Of a stretch of DNA of 64,000 nucleotides, positions 1 through 9,108 are shown piece by piece. The notes beneath the pieces are model-generated. The model had not been told where the DNA came from and did not search any database. It worked only from the letters and a program-made list of their open reading frames with translations. Source of the stretch: Cesiribacteraceae bacterium YIM B00369 (GTDB taxonomy: Bacteria; Bacteroidota; Bacteroidia; Cytophagales; Cyclobacteriaceae). The position numbers and the translations under genes are program-made. The stretch is taken from NCBI GenBank assembly GCA_017948555.1, contig JAFMYY010000018.1, positions 1 to 64,000 of the forward strand. Reading direction: 5' to 3'. Numbering within the stretch: the stretch's first letter is position 1; each line of letters begins with the position of its first letter.

Positions 1-1
1 A

Positions 2-136
2 TTGATTACTTATTAATAAGTTCTCCTCTTGACATATTTCTGATTTAAAAAAATTAAACTCAGAAATTGGAACACCTTGAGAAAAGGACAGGACACTCTT
101 TAATAGAAATAATATAATTATAGTTGACTCTTTCAA
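2..136 (-). CDS. Putative N-terminus of a secreted protein, cut by the window edge
   Basis: A minus-strand frame is open from a TTG codon at 136-134 to the left edge of the window. It translates to a short start, a hydrophobic run (IIILFLLKSVLSFSQ) and then polar sequence. This looks like a signal peptide with cleavage after SFSQ, a common ending in Bacteroidota exports. No ATG is in frame, so the TTG start is a guess. It lies about 150 bases downstream of the last methyltransferase of the polysaccharide operon, in the same direction. It could equally be a chance open frame in AT-rich DNA. Confidence 0.25.
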   Translation of the reverse strand, partial: MKESTIIILFLLKSVLSFSQGVPISEFNFFKSEICQEENLLISNQ

Positions 137-285
137 TTCACACCTTGGTTGACATATCTACTAATTCCGTAATCACATCAATAGTACAACAATATTATCT
201 AATCCACTTAACATCCTACTAATTAACCGTACCCATGTAATATGTGCTTTACATTTCATTTATGATTGATATCTAAAAATGATAT

Positions 286-1188
286 TTAATGAAATACGTG
301 TATCAAATGTGAAACTTTTTCTATCAACCCTGGTCGGCAAATTAAATAGTTTCTATTTCCAAGCTTCGATATACTTTCTCTTCTGATTAATCCTAGAGTT
401 TCATCAATTTCATAATATTCATAGTCAAGGCTTAAGCTACTAAAAAGATTTTCCAACTTTTTAGAATTCGCCTCAGAGGTAATTTCAATAAGCATATTTG
501 GTTTAAATTCAATTACTGTTCTCTGGGCTCCCTTTATAACCTCATATTCTGCACCCTCTACATCAATTTTGATAAGATCTATTCCTAGTATTTTATGATT
601 TTGGACATAACTATCTAAAGTTAGAACCTTGACCTCAATGGGAATTATTTTCTTATGATGGAAATGTGCTTCAACAAATTTCCTGCTAAATGAACCTATT
701 GTATTTTCTTCAGAATCCATGTCATAAAAAACAGAAAACCCATTAAAATCCGCAAGTGCGATTTGTTCTACCTTTGCCTGAAAATCATTTATCTTCAAGT
801 TTTTAATGATCCTATCAACATTCCTTTTAATAGGTTCAAAGTAAATAATCTGTGATTCTTCATTTATCTTTTGAGCTAAAAGCCCATATAGGCCAAAGTT
901 GGCTCCAATGTCTATGACATTGCTTGCTCCTTTACATAACTCTGTCCATAATAAAAGTGATTGAGTTTCATATCCCTCTATTCCTTTCCAATACAACAAT
1001 GTTGGTATTGTCGAATTGTCATTGTAAACTTTTAAAGACTTACCATTCATCAAGGACAATGTAAAAATTCCTTGAAACTTTAAATAGGCTGCATATTTTG
1101 CAGGTGCAGAATACGCATTTTTAATACAATGGAAAAGCGCAAGCCTGAAAGGAATCTTATAATAAATCCATTTAAAAATTTGCTGCAT
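286..1188 (-). CDS. FkbM family SAM-dependent methyltransferase
   Basis: This 300-residue protein has the FkbM fold: the SAM-binding motif VIDIGANFGLYG near residue 90, an acidic FEP motif after the next strand, and the family motif IDLIKIDVEGAEYEVIKGA near residues 204-222. FkbM enzymes O-methylate hydroxyl groups. In glycan clusters they are usually assigned to methylation of sugars. It is the last recognisable gene of the minus-strand polysaccharide operon that starts at 12939, and it follows a second FkbM gene. The DNA is AT-rich. The exact acceptor cannot be read from sequence. Confidence 0.85.
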   Translation of the reverse strand: MQQIFKWIYYKIPFRLALFHCIKNAYSAPAKYAAYLKFQGIFTLSLMNGKSLKVYNDNSTIPTLLYWKGIEGYETQSLLLWTELCKGASNVIDIGANFGLYGLLAQKINEESQIIYFEPIKRNVDRIIKNLKINDFQAKVEQIALADFNGFSVFYDMDSEENTIGSFSRKFVEAHFHHKKIIPIEVKVLTLDSYVQNHKILGIDLIKIDVEGAEYEVIKGAQRTVIEFKPNMLIEITSEANSKKLENLFSSLSLDYEYYEIDETLGLIRRESISKLGNRNYLICRPGLIEKVSHLIHVFH

Positions 1189-1267
1189 AATTTTCTTTAA
1201 TATAACTCTTCACTAAATACAAAATATAAATGTAACATAACTAATAAGCCTGCTTCAAATTATTTAC

Positions 1268-2116
1268 TTAGTCATTAAAAATATTACTGAACTCCTTAGG
1301 GCTACACAAATAATCACAAAGGTCTATATTTGAATGAATTCCAATCTCTTCTACTAATTTAATTTTTTTTAAAGAACCTTGTTTATTTTTAATTATTCTG
1401 AAAATGGTATAACCCATCTCTAAAAGTAGCTTTTCAACCTCTTTCTGCCTAATTAATCTACCTGTATTAGAAAGGGAATATACAGGCAACAGTTCAACAA
1501 TAATAAATGGCCTGTCAGATACTAAAAAGGGTTGAATGCCCTTCAAAACTTCTAACTCAGCACCTTCCACATCAATTTTCATTATTGCTATCTTCTTAAA
1601 AGATATGGACCTAATCAGGGTCTCATGATTAAAACAAGGAACAAACTCTTCTCTTATTTCTTTACCTGCACGATAGTTTTTTATAATTGATGCGCTAGAA
1701 TCTGCCTGATCATCCTGATAAAAATGAAGTTTTAAAATTTCTGTAAATTCATGGATCCCAACAGGAAACAATCTAGTATTTTTATAGCTGTTTTCAATTA
1801 TTAACCTGTTTACATAATAAACACAGGATGGATTTGGTTCGAAACCAAAATATTCAACTTCTGAATCTATAGATTTTAGCTTGATAAGAGTCTGCCCTAT
1901 ATTTACGCCAATGTCAAAAAATGCACCTTTCTTGATTTCAGACAATCTCTTTATTATTTCCAAAAGCCAAATTTCAGAACTATAAAGGTTATTTATTCCA
2001 ACACCCCCTAATATTGGTATTTTAACTAATTTCCCACCATGAGAAATTTTTAGGCTCATATTTAAATTTCTTAAAAGCCCTATTTTATGTAATATCTTTA
2101 TTGTTCTTTTTTTCAT
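1268..2116 (-). CDS. FkbM family SAM-dependent methyltransferase
   Basis: A 282-residue FkbM-type protein with the motifs AFFDIGVNIGQTLIKL (SAM site), YFGFEPNP and IAIMKIDVEGAELEVLKG. It is only loosely similar to its neighbour at 286-1188, so the pair does not look like a recent duplication. The cysteine-containing FGFEPNPSCVYYVN stretch is a normal place for the ribose-binding acidic loop. It is likely to methylate a hydroxyl on the exported polysaccharide. It sits in the AT-rich operon, 30 bases after the stop of the upstream GT4 gene. Confidence 0.85.
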   Translation of the reverse strand: MKKRTIKILHKIGLLRNLNMSLKISHGGKLVKIPILGGVGINNLYSSEIWLLEIIKRLSEIKKGAFFDIGVNIGQTLIKLKSIDSEVEYFGFEPNPSCVYYVNRLIIENSYKNTRLFPVGIHEFTEILKLHFYQDDQADSSASIIKNYRAGKEIREEFVPCFNHETLIRSISFKKIAIMKIDVEGAELEVLKGIQPFLVSDRPFIIVELLPVYSLSNTGRLIRQKEVEKLLLEMGYTIFRIIKNKQGSLKKIKLVEEIGIHSNIDLCDYLCSPKEFSNIFND

Positions 2117-2146
2117 GAAATATTAAGTTGCAATTCATCAAAATGC

Positions 2147-3376
2147 TTAAGAAATACCATCAAAGACTTCTGAGAATAACTTGTCAATGTTCGATTTTGC
2201 TCTATATCTTAAACCTACCTCTCTACAACGAATTCTCAAATCTTGCCCCTCCCCTAATAATTTTTGAATTGCAGGAACTTGCTTTTCAATCTCGATTTCT
2301 GAAAAATCATCGACAACTACTCCTACATTAAAATCTTCTGCATATTTATCATCTTCAGACACTCCCCTACAGGTAATGTAAGGCAATCCACACAATAAGT
2401 ATTCTGCAATTTTAAATGGAGATCTAAATTTCTGGGAAGGCGTTGGGGGTATAGCATTTAATCCAATGTCGGCTAAAGATAATAATTCTCTAGTTTGCAT
2501 GTAGTTCTGGGATGAAACTATGATATAAGAGTCACCGCTGATCTGTTCTTGGACAATCCAGCTTTGAATTAAAAATTTATTATCTCTTGTTACTATAAGA
2601 AAGAAAAAACTAGGATCTATATTTCGAAGAACTCTAAAAAATCTAATAATCTCAACATCGTAATAAAGTCCTCCGAATTTTCCTAGATAAACAACTACTT
2701 TTCTCCCTTCGAGATTATACTTCTTTCTTAACTTATTGCGAGCATCAGGCAAAAAAATGAACTTAAACTCATCAACACTAGTTGGTGCTCGAAAAATGCG
2801 AGCCTTTATTTTCTTCCTCTGAAGGAACTCAACCATATATTTTGTTCCGGTAAATATTACATCAGCCCTTTTAGAGGCATAATCTTCTAACGTTTTCAGA
2901 ACCCGATAATTTAATGACCCTTCATTCCAGTGACCTAAATCAAGCATGAAGGCAGAATGTGGTTCATATGTATGTACAATAAACTTAAGGTTTAAAATTT
3001 TTGAAAAAATAGCACATTGTGCAGCTGCAACATTTGCATAGGCAAAAATAATAGATGCCTTCTTGAAAAACTTCAAATACATTATCAACAAAAATGCTGA
3101 TAAAAAGTCATAGAGTTTTTTCAACAAGAGATACTTACCCGTATGAAATATTTGTGGATTCCAATAAATACCTTTTTCTTGCAGTTCTTGTTTTATTGCA
3201 TCCCTTTCATAAGGAGAAAGATAATACTCAGATTGTTCAAAAGTTATAAGATGAAAAATATATTTACCTTCTTTACTTAATGTAAGAAGATGTTCGTACA
3301 TTAAATTTTTAAATAATGGATCATTAAAACTGTTGTAAACATAAACAATTACAGATTTTTTCGAATAAAAAGGCAT
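2147..3376 (-). CDS. Glycosyltransferase, GT4-like (GT-B fold)
   Basis: A 409-residue protein with a GT-B layout. The N-terminal half resembles acceptor-binding domains (YANVAAAQCAIFSKIL, IVHTYEPHSAFMLDLGHW). The C-terminal half has the donor-domain pattern VVYLGKFGG and then LADIGLNAIPP and PFKIAEYLLCGLPYI, which is the usual E-x7-E-like region of GT4 enzymes. It should add one sugar to the repeat unit in the cytoplasm before export. Donor and linkage are unknown. It is in the AT-rich operon between WecB and the two FkbM genes. Confidence 0.75.
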   Translation of the reverse strand: MPFYSKKSVIVYVYNSFNDPLFKNLMYEHLLTLSKEGKYIFHLITFEQSEYYLSPYERDAIKQELQEKGIYWNPQIFHTGKYLLLKKLYDFLSAFLLIMYLKFFKKASIIFAYANVAAAQCAIFSKILNLKFIVHTYEPHSAFMLDLGHWNEGSLNYRVLKTLEDYASKRADVIFTGTKYMVEFLQRKKIKARIFRAPTSVDEFKFIFLPDARNKLRKKYNLEGRKVVVYLGKFGGLYYDVEIIRFFRVLRNIDPSFFFLIVTRDNKFLIQSWIVQEQISGDSYIIVSSQNYMQTRELLSLADIGLNAIPPTPSQKFRSPFKIAEYLLCGLPYITCRGVSEDDKYAEDFNVGVVVDDFSEIEIEKQVPAIQKLLGEGQDLRIRCREVGLRYRAKSNIDKLFSEVFDGIS

Positions 3377-3443
3377 TTTTAAAGATAAAGCAACAGTTTG
3401 TAAATAATTTTAAATAAATATTAAAATGTTAAACCTATCATTT

Positions 3444-4568
3444 TTATGAATATGTAGGCGACTCATTATAGATTACATCAACAATTCTTGATGAAGCTTT
3501 TCCATCACCAAAAGGGTTTGGAGAATTTCGCATTTTCATATATATATTCATATTGTCTACAATGGACTTAAAAACCTCAATTATTTTATTTTTGGAAGTA
3601 GTACCAAGAACAGCACAACCAGCATCAATTGCTTCATTTCGTTCTGTGGTATCCCGTAATATAATTACAGGAATTTTTAAAGTAGGAGCCTCTTCCTGAA
3701 TTCCTCCTGAATCGGTTAAAATCAAGAACGATTTACTCATCAAATAAATCATACTTCCGTATGGCAGCGGATCAATTAATTTTATATTCTGCCTTCCTGA
3801 CAATATTTCCCTAACAACTAACTGAACATTAGGATTAAGGTGTACAGGATAAACAAAGGTAAATTCAGGATAAGAATCCGCTAAGTGTTTGATTGCTTCG
3901 CAAATATTCTCAAACCCACCTCCAAAACTTTCTCGTCTATGCATTGTAATAATGATAAGTTTTGATTGAATATCTAGGATATTTTTAAATTCATTGGCAT
4001 AGTATTGATCATTTTTCCTTGTGAGCTCAAGTCCATATAGCAAACTATCAATGATCGTATTACCAACTGTTTCGATCCTCCCTTTGACATTCTCTTTTTC
4101 TAAAGCAATGGCTGCCTCACAAGTGGGTGCAAAATGAAAATCAGCAATCTCTGAAATAATTCTTCTATTTACTTCTTCTGGAAATGGAGCATATTTATTA
4201 TAAGTCCTTAAACCTGCCTCAATATGAGCTACCCTTATTTTAAGATAGTAAGCTGCCAATGAAGTAGCCATAGCTGTTGTTGTATCACCTTGAACTATTA
4301 CTAAATCAGGCTTTAGCTTCTCTAAGGTTAGACTAACATCCTGAAGAATTAGAGAGGTTAACCCTGGCAAAGTTTGATTCTGAGTCATCAAAGAAATATC
4401 TACATCAGGGGCAACATTGAAGAAGTCAAAGATTTGATCCAACATTTCTTTATGCTGCCCTGTACTCAGTAAGTAAACCTTTACATCACGATGCGCCTTA
4501 AGTGCATTATAAACTGGAATTAGTTTTATTGCTTCAGGTCTAGTCCCTACTACTAAAATTACTTTCAT
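3444..4568 (-). CDS. wecB: UDP-N-acetylglucosamine 2-epimerase (non-hydrolysing)
   Basis: The 374-residue sequence matches the non-hydrolysing 2-epimerase family: VVGTRPEAIKLIPV at the start, VQGDTTTAMA, HIEAGLRTYNKYAPFPEE with the conserved acidic residues, ITMHRRES, and LTDSGGIQEEAPTL near residue 285. It converts UDP-GlcNAc to UDP-ManNAc. No WecC dehydrogenase is present in the window, so ManNAc itself, or a product made elsewhere, may be used. The start at 4568 lies 5 bases beyond the stop of the upstream GT, so the two are probably translated together. Confidence 0.93.
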   Translation of the reverse strand: MKVILVVGTRPEAIKLIPVYNALKAHRDVKVYLLSTGQHKEMLDQIFDFFNVAPDVDISLMTQNQTLPGLTSLILQDVSLTLEKLKPDLVIVQGDTTTAMATSLAAYYLKIRVAHIEAGLRTYNKYAPFPEEVNRRIISEIADFHFAPTCEAAIALEKENVKGRIETVGNTIIDSLLYGLELTRKNDQYYANEFKNILDIQSKLIIITMHRRESFGGGFENICEAIKHLADSYPEFTFVYPVHLNPNVQLVVREILSGRQNIKLIDPLPYGSMIYLMSKSFLILTDSGGIQEEAPTLKIPVIILRDTTERNEAIDAGCAVLGTTSKNKIIEVFKSIVDNMNIYMKMRNSPNPFGDGKASSRIVDVIYNESPTYS

Positions 4569-4573
4569 TCTTT

Positions 4574-5791
4574 TTATATAAATAGTTTTTTTAGCCGTTC
4601 TACATTAAAACTTGCCTCAAATACTGGTGAAATCTCCTCTACAAGGAAATACTTCAGATCCTTTCTTTCATATGCCTTCAAAGCTAGAAGCAAACCATTG
4701 ACTAAACCTTCACAATTTTCAAATGAATAAACATCTCCTCTTAATGAATTCAAGACCAAATTAGTAGTTCCTCCTGGTGTTGTAATTGCGATGATTTTTC
4801 TTTTTGCTAATAAATAATCAAGTATTTTAGAAGGAAAAAAAACAGCATCATGAGGGTGCTTAATTGGGTTATCAATAACCAATAAAATATGTGCTTCCTT
4901 TTGCAGTTCAAGACATTGAGTATAGCTTAAAACACCAACATGTTTAAAATATCCTACTCTTGATTGAAAAGCATCAATTTTTTTTTTATTTTCTCGATCC
5001 GTTGGTCCTGCAAAAATTATTTCTAATTTTTCCTCAAGATTAATTACCTGGGTTTCCAGATGAAGTAGAGCCTTAAAGAAGGCATCTGGACCCCTTGCAC
5101 CAGCCAAACCACCAGTGTAAATAATTCTTAACTTATTTCCCCAAGAAAAGATGTTGTCACTTATATCTTCTTTATCATATACATTAGGAAAATATTCAAA
5201 CTTATCTTCAAACTGCTTATATTTTTTTTTATAATTCTCAATCAACTTTTCTGAGGTTAGGCATATTTTATATGCAGCGTTAAAACATTCATGTTCTAAA
5301 GTGGAATGATACCTGCTCTGTTTTAAAGTATAATTATGAATTGGAGAAATACTCCATGGATCGCTTAAATGTAAAATCCATGGTACTTGAAAATATTTGT
5401 GTAATTTAAATGCAAGTATTGTACTACTAAGTGGGTAAGACCTGGAGTAAATTATATCAGGCTTAAATTTTAATAATTTGATGATTTTTTCACTTTGCAA
5501 ATGAAATGTAAACTTAGAATCTGGCCAATCAATCCCCTCAGGTACCACTTTCCTAAGGAAAAAGTTAGTAATTTTTGTTTCATAGACTGGCACTTCCACT
5601 TTATTTGAAAAACCAAAATCAAAAGACCGAAGGCTTTCATCAACAGGCATGAAAAGAGTAGGTACTTTAGAAGTAACAACCTCAACTTTTAAAAGTCTTT
5701 CTTCCTTCAAATATTTATAATATTTTGCTGCTTGTAAGCATTCAGGATCACTTTTTGGGGGAAAAGCTATACTAACAAATAATAGATTCAT
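4574..5791 (-). CDS. Glycosyltransferase, GT4-like
   Basis: A 405-residue GT-B protein. The start MNLLFVSIAFPPKSDPE is the typical N-terminus of GT4 enzymes, with SRSYPLSSTILAFKL and WILHLSDPWS in the acceptor half. LRIIYTGGLAGARGPDAFF begins the donor half, followed by the less conserved HAVFFPSKILDYLLAKRKI region that normally binds the nucleotide. It should transfer a sugar to the growing surface glycan. Substrates are not predictable. It is part of the tight minus-strand operon, 16 bases after the GT61 gene. Confidence 0.78.
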   Translation of the reverse strand: MNLLFVSIAFPPKSDPECLQAAKYYKYLKEERLLKVEVVTSKVPTLFMPVDESLRSFDFGFSNKVEVPVYETKITNFFLRKVVPEGIDWPDSKFTFHLQSEKIIKLLKFKPDIIYSRSYPLSSTILAFKLHKYFQVPWILHLSDPWSISPIHNYTLKQSRYHSTLEHECFNAAYKICLTSEKLIENYKKKYKQFEDKFEYFPNVYDKEDISDNIFSWGNKLRIIYTGGLAGARGPDAFFKALLHLETQVINLEEKLEIIFAGPTDRENKKKIDAFQSRVGYFKHVGVLSYTQCLELQKEAHILLVIDNPIKHPHDAVFFPSKILDYLLAKRKIIAITTPGGTTNLVLNSLRGDVYSFENCEGLVNGLLLALKAYERKDLKYFLVEEISPVFEASFNVERLKKLFI

Positions 5792-5807
5792 TTAAAGAAA
5801 TAATAAA

Positions 5808-6818
5808 CTAATGTAAAATCAAGGTTAAATTTTTTTCAAGCTCACTTAGATCTACGTGGATATTTGCTATATAGATTGAATCTTTTCTATGTTCTGGGAC
5901 GCAAAATTGATAAAGATAGATGTGATTTAGTACTAATGAAAGCTTATAATAAGTACTACTGTATTCTTCATTTCCAAATATCATTTTCTGAAATTCATAA
6001 ACATATCCTTGTTCCTTCATGAAAATTTGATTAGTTAAACCAGCCCCATGTACTGAAACAAGAATCCGAGCATGATACATAATGGAGACCTGCTGCCAAA
6101 AGCTGTATTCCTCTAAATCTATAGCAACAAACCCATTTTCCATTAGGCAGTTCTCAACTTCCTGACTGTTTAAAATAAGCCTATTGGTACTTCGACCACG
6201 ATATACATAGATTTTCTCCCCTAAATTTAAATTATTGAATTTATTCTCCTTTATAAAATCATGAGCACGCTCTCGAAGTTGCAAAATTGCCTGTTCATCA
6301 AAAACTGCTGTATAAGGCGGATTTTCTGGTATTTTCAGATTCTTCACAATTAGGTTTCGATAAACCGGAACTTTAAAAATCTCTTTTATTTTAAACATGC
6401 GAAGACTTTCAAAAGCAAAATCAGGATAATTTTCCGGAACAAGAAGAATATGGTCTTTCAACAATTCTTCAACTAAAATTAATCGAGGAAGAGCTTCTCC
6501 AAACCAATGGTAATATCCTGAACTCCAATGATTATGAATTAACAGAGCCGATTCAGAAATTTTTATTTTTTTTCTAAAAAAGAAATTAAATAAAGAATAC
6601 TTGTAAAAATGCTTTTTCTTTCCCGGATATAATGGGATTGTAGCATTTATTAACTGAAAATTCTTCATTCCAATCCCACTCCTACACACGAAGACATCTT
6701 GTTCATATAAAAGATCTGGATAATAAAACAATGGTATTTCACAAGCCTTTTTAAAATAAATTTCATCTTTACCTTGGATATTTAATGGCCGCCTTAGTTC
6801 ATCAAAGGAGTATTTCAT
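5808..6818 (-). CDS. Glycosyltransferase family 61 protein (DUF563)
   Basis: This 336-residue protein has the two signatures of GT61/DUF563: a central HNHWSSGYYHWFGEALPRL block near residue 92 and a late VSVHGAGLTNQIFM block near residue 256, plus YRGRSTNRLILN between them. Bacterial members of this family occur in capsule and O-antigen clusters, where they are assumed to act as retaining or inverting transferases; few are characterised. The gene lies between two GT4-type genes in the AT-rich operon. Confidence 0.85.
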   Translation of the reverse strand: MKYSFDELRRPLNIQGKDEIYFKKACEIPLFYYPDLLYEQDVFVCRSGIGMKNFQLINATIPLYPGKKKHFYKYSLFNFFFRKKIKISESALLIHNHWSSGYYHWFGEALPRLILVEELLKDHILLVPENYPDFAFESLRMFKIKEIFKVPVYRNLIVKNLKIPENPPYTAVFDEQAILQLRERAHDFIKENKFNNLNLGEKIYVYRGRSTNRLILNSQEVENCLMENGFVAIDLEEYSFWQQVSIMYHARILVSVHGAGLTNQIFMKEQGYVYEFQKMIFGNEEYSSTYYKLSLVLNHIYLYQFCVPEHRKDSIYIANIHVDLSELEKNLTLILH

Positions 6819-6904
6819 TTCCTAGTTAATAATATAAATACAAAGTAGTGCTAACCTGAAGTATACCAATAAGTCAGAAGAATATTTTCAGAACTTAATC
6901 TTCT

Positions 6905-7981
6905 TCAAAGTTGGATCAAACGCTCAATTCTGCAAATTTGATTTTCATATGAATTAGCCTTTGCAAAGGCAATTCGTTTAGATAGTAAAGCAGTTGAGTT
7001 ATAAAACTGAAGATTATTTACAGCAGCATTAAATAAAATCGGAAATTCATCAGCCTCCTTACTCATTAGTATTAAGTCAGTACAATTTTGATATTCAGAA
7101 GTCCAAGTAGCTACAATTACTTTACCAGCACCTAAATATTCCATAACTTTATGAGGGTTACTTAATTGATCCGGGTCTACAGAATTTTTATAACATACAA
7201 GAAAAATGTCTATTTCTGCATAAAACAGACTTAAATGATTAGAAGACAAAACCCCAAAATAATGAACATTTTCAAACTCTAATGTTTGTCTCTTTCTTTT
7301 TACATCTTCCCACTTTCCAGCAAAATAAAATTTAACAGCCTTATGCTTTTTTATTATTAAATACAATAAATCCCAATCTATATAACTACTATCTAAATTT
7401 CCTGCATAAAATGCTTTAATTCCATTTTCTTTAAGGGAAAAGTTTTGTTTTTCATCCTCAGTCAGCGCCTTAAAACTATTCAAACCATGGTTAATAAAAT
7501 GTGAATTATTATTATAAGTGGCTAACCTATTTACAATTGGTTGACTAGAGCCAAAACAGATATTAGCAGTGGAAGCTGCTTTAGCAATTTGAAAATCCTG
7601 ATTCAAATCTACGATATGAGAAATTTTATAAACTGTGGCTGGTAGTGCAGCAAAATCAAAAAATACAGAATTATCAAATGACCAAACAATATCAAACTGC
7701 ACGCCACATAATTCCTCCAGTTGCTTATAAACTCTCTTAATAAACCTCTTTTGAAGAAATGGTGGGTAGAATCGTATCCCTTTGGGAAATCCATTGTAAT
7801 TTACTTGCCAAACATTTTCGTAAATTGTGGATACAACTTCTTTGCTTTTTGTTGGTGGATTTAAGAAATAAATTTTATTATTTTTTTGACCTAAATGTGT
7901 TGCATAATGATGTTTGGAAACAAATAAACTATTCCAAGACTCCGGCGATATCAGTAAAATAGTTTTATTATTAATCAACAT
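6905..7981 (-). CDS. Glycosyltransferase, GT4-like
   Basis: A 358-residue protein beginning with a strand typical of GT-B enzymes (ILLISPESWNSLFVSKHHYA). The donor half shows AFYAGNLDSSYIDW, YFGVLSSNHLSLFYAEID and NPHKVMEYLGAGKVIVAT, which match the nucleotide-sugar site of GT4-type transferases closely enough to assign the fold. Its first 11 bases overlap the end of the preceding GT gene, so translation is probably coupled. An 86-base AT-rich spacer follows before the GT61 gene. Confidence 0.75.
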   Translation of the reverse strand: MLINNKTILLISPESWNSLFVSKHHYATHLGQKNNKIYFLNPPTKSKEVVSTIYENVWQVNYNGFPKGIRFYPPFLQKRFIKRVYKQLEELCGVQFDIVWSFDNSVFFDFAALPATVYKISHIVDLNQDFQIAKAASTANICFGSSQPIVNRLATYNNNSHFINHGLNSFKALTEDEKQNFSLKENGIKAFYAGNLDSSYIDWDLLYLIIKKHKAVKFYFAGKWEDVKRKRQTLEFENVHYFGVLSSNHLSLFYAEIDIFLVCYKNSVDPDQLSNPHKVMEYLGAGKVIVATWTSEYQNCTDLILMSKEADEFPILFNAAVNNLQFYNSTALLSKRIAFAKANSYENQICRIERLIQL

Positions 7982-9104
7982 ATTTATAATACAAATTAAT
8001 TACCTTACATATTTCCAACTCAAAATTTCCATATACAGACACTGCATGAAATGCATTATCAACTGTCTTCCCTATTAAATCATCTCTATTGGCGAGTAAA
8101 TTTGTAATTAATAGTGCTAAATCCATCGGGTTCCATCGTTCCACTTTGAATACAGAATCATTAAATATTTCACTATCATATTTTACCGGTCCTAAGATCA
8201 CAGGTACTTTACACGCCATTGCCTCCATTGCTGAAACTGGTGTTCCATCAGAGAGTGGGTTCATTATTACCAAAGAAGCCTGCTTATATAATCCTATTAG
8301 TGCTTTATGTTCTAACGTTGGAAAGAATATGAATTTTGTGTCAATACTATTCGCTTTGTTTTTTACTTTATTGAAATACTCAATATTCTTTGTATCAGAA
8401 TTAAGAAACACAAAACTGTATTCTCTTTTATATTTTTCATCTAATAGTTTTATTGCATCCAATGTAAATTCATGATTATAAATTGGCTGCATATTGCGAG
8501 GCATCAAAATAAATGGACTGCCGTCAACCAATGGAGAAAAATTTGATTGGTATACACAACCTAAATCAACTCCCACTCGTATAACATTTATTTTAGGTTT
8601 AAGATCAGCGGAAATCTGAAGCAATGAATTTCTCTGTGAGGTTGAAGAACACGTAATTTGATCGGCATAGGTAAATGAAGTTTTGTACCTCTCGTAAACT
8701 ATTCTATTTAATATCCCTTTTCTTTGATCAAAAGAAGGAATAGTTTTTAATATATCTGAACCATGGGTAGTAATGAAAATAGGTATTTTGAATATATATT
8801 TAAACCTACACCAGAGAGCATTTGGTTCTGCATAAATTATATGCAAAATTATTACTTTATACTTTTTAATAAGTTTTCTTATATGTAAAGCACCTTTTGC
8901 CTCTCTAAGAGGGTGCAAAACTGATGGATCAGGTAAGGGCTGCTCCACATTGAAAGAAACTTCATTTTTTAAATGATTATTTTGCCATGTATGAAAATGG
9001 TTCCATCGTGGAACTACAATACATTTAATTCCTTTTCTACAAAAAGCTTCAATCCAACGCCGATCATGAATTGAATTTGGATCAGCCACATACAAAACAA
9101 CCAT
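7971..9104 (-). CDS. Glycosyltransferase family 4 protein
   Basis: The protein starts MVVLYVADPNSIHDRRW, a classic GT4 N-terminus. An in-frame ATG exists upstream at 9158, but that extension would overlap the GT2 gene by 50 bases and adds unconserved residues, so the start at 9104 (5 bases after the GT2 stop) is preferred; this gives 377 residues. FITTHGSDIL, ITCSSTSQRNSLL and a C-terminal LVIMNPLSDGTPVSAMEAMACKVPVI region with the E-x7-E motif support a GT4 assignment. Donor and acceptor are unknown. Confidence 0.82.
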   Translation of the reverse strand: MVVLYVADPNSIHDRRWIEAFCRKGIKCIVVPRWNHFHTWQNNHLKNEVSFNVEQPLPDPSVLHPLREAKGALHIRKLIKKYKVIILHIIYAEPNALWCRFKYIFKIPIFITTHGSDILKTIPSFDQRKGILNRIVYERYKTSFTYADQITCSSTSQRNSLLQISADLKPKINVIRVGVDLGCVYQSNFSPLVDGSPFILMPRNMQPIYNHEFTLDAIKLLDEKYKREYSFVFLNSDTKNIEYFNKVKNKANSIDTKFIFFPTLEHKALIGLYKQASLVIMNPLSDGTPVSAMEAMACKVPVILGPVKYDSEIFNDSVFKVERWNPMDLALLITNLLANRDDLIGKTVDNAFHAVSVYGNFELEICKVINLYYKYVD

Positions 9105-9108
9105 ATAT

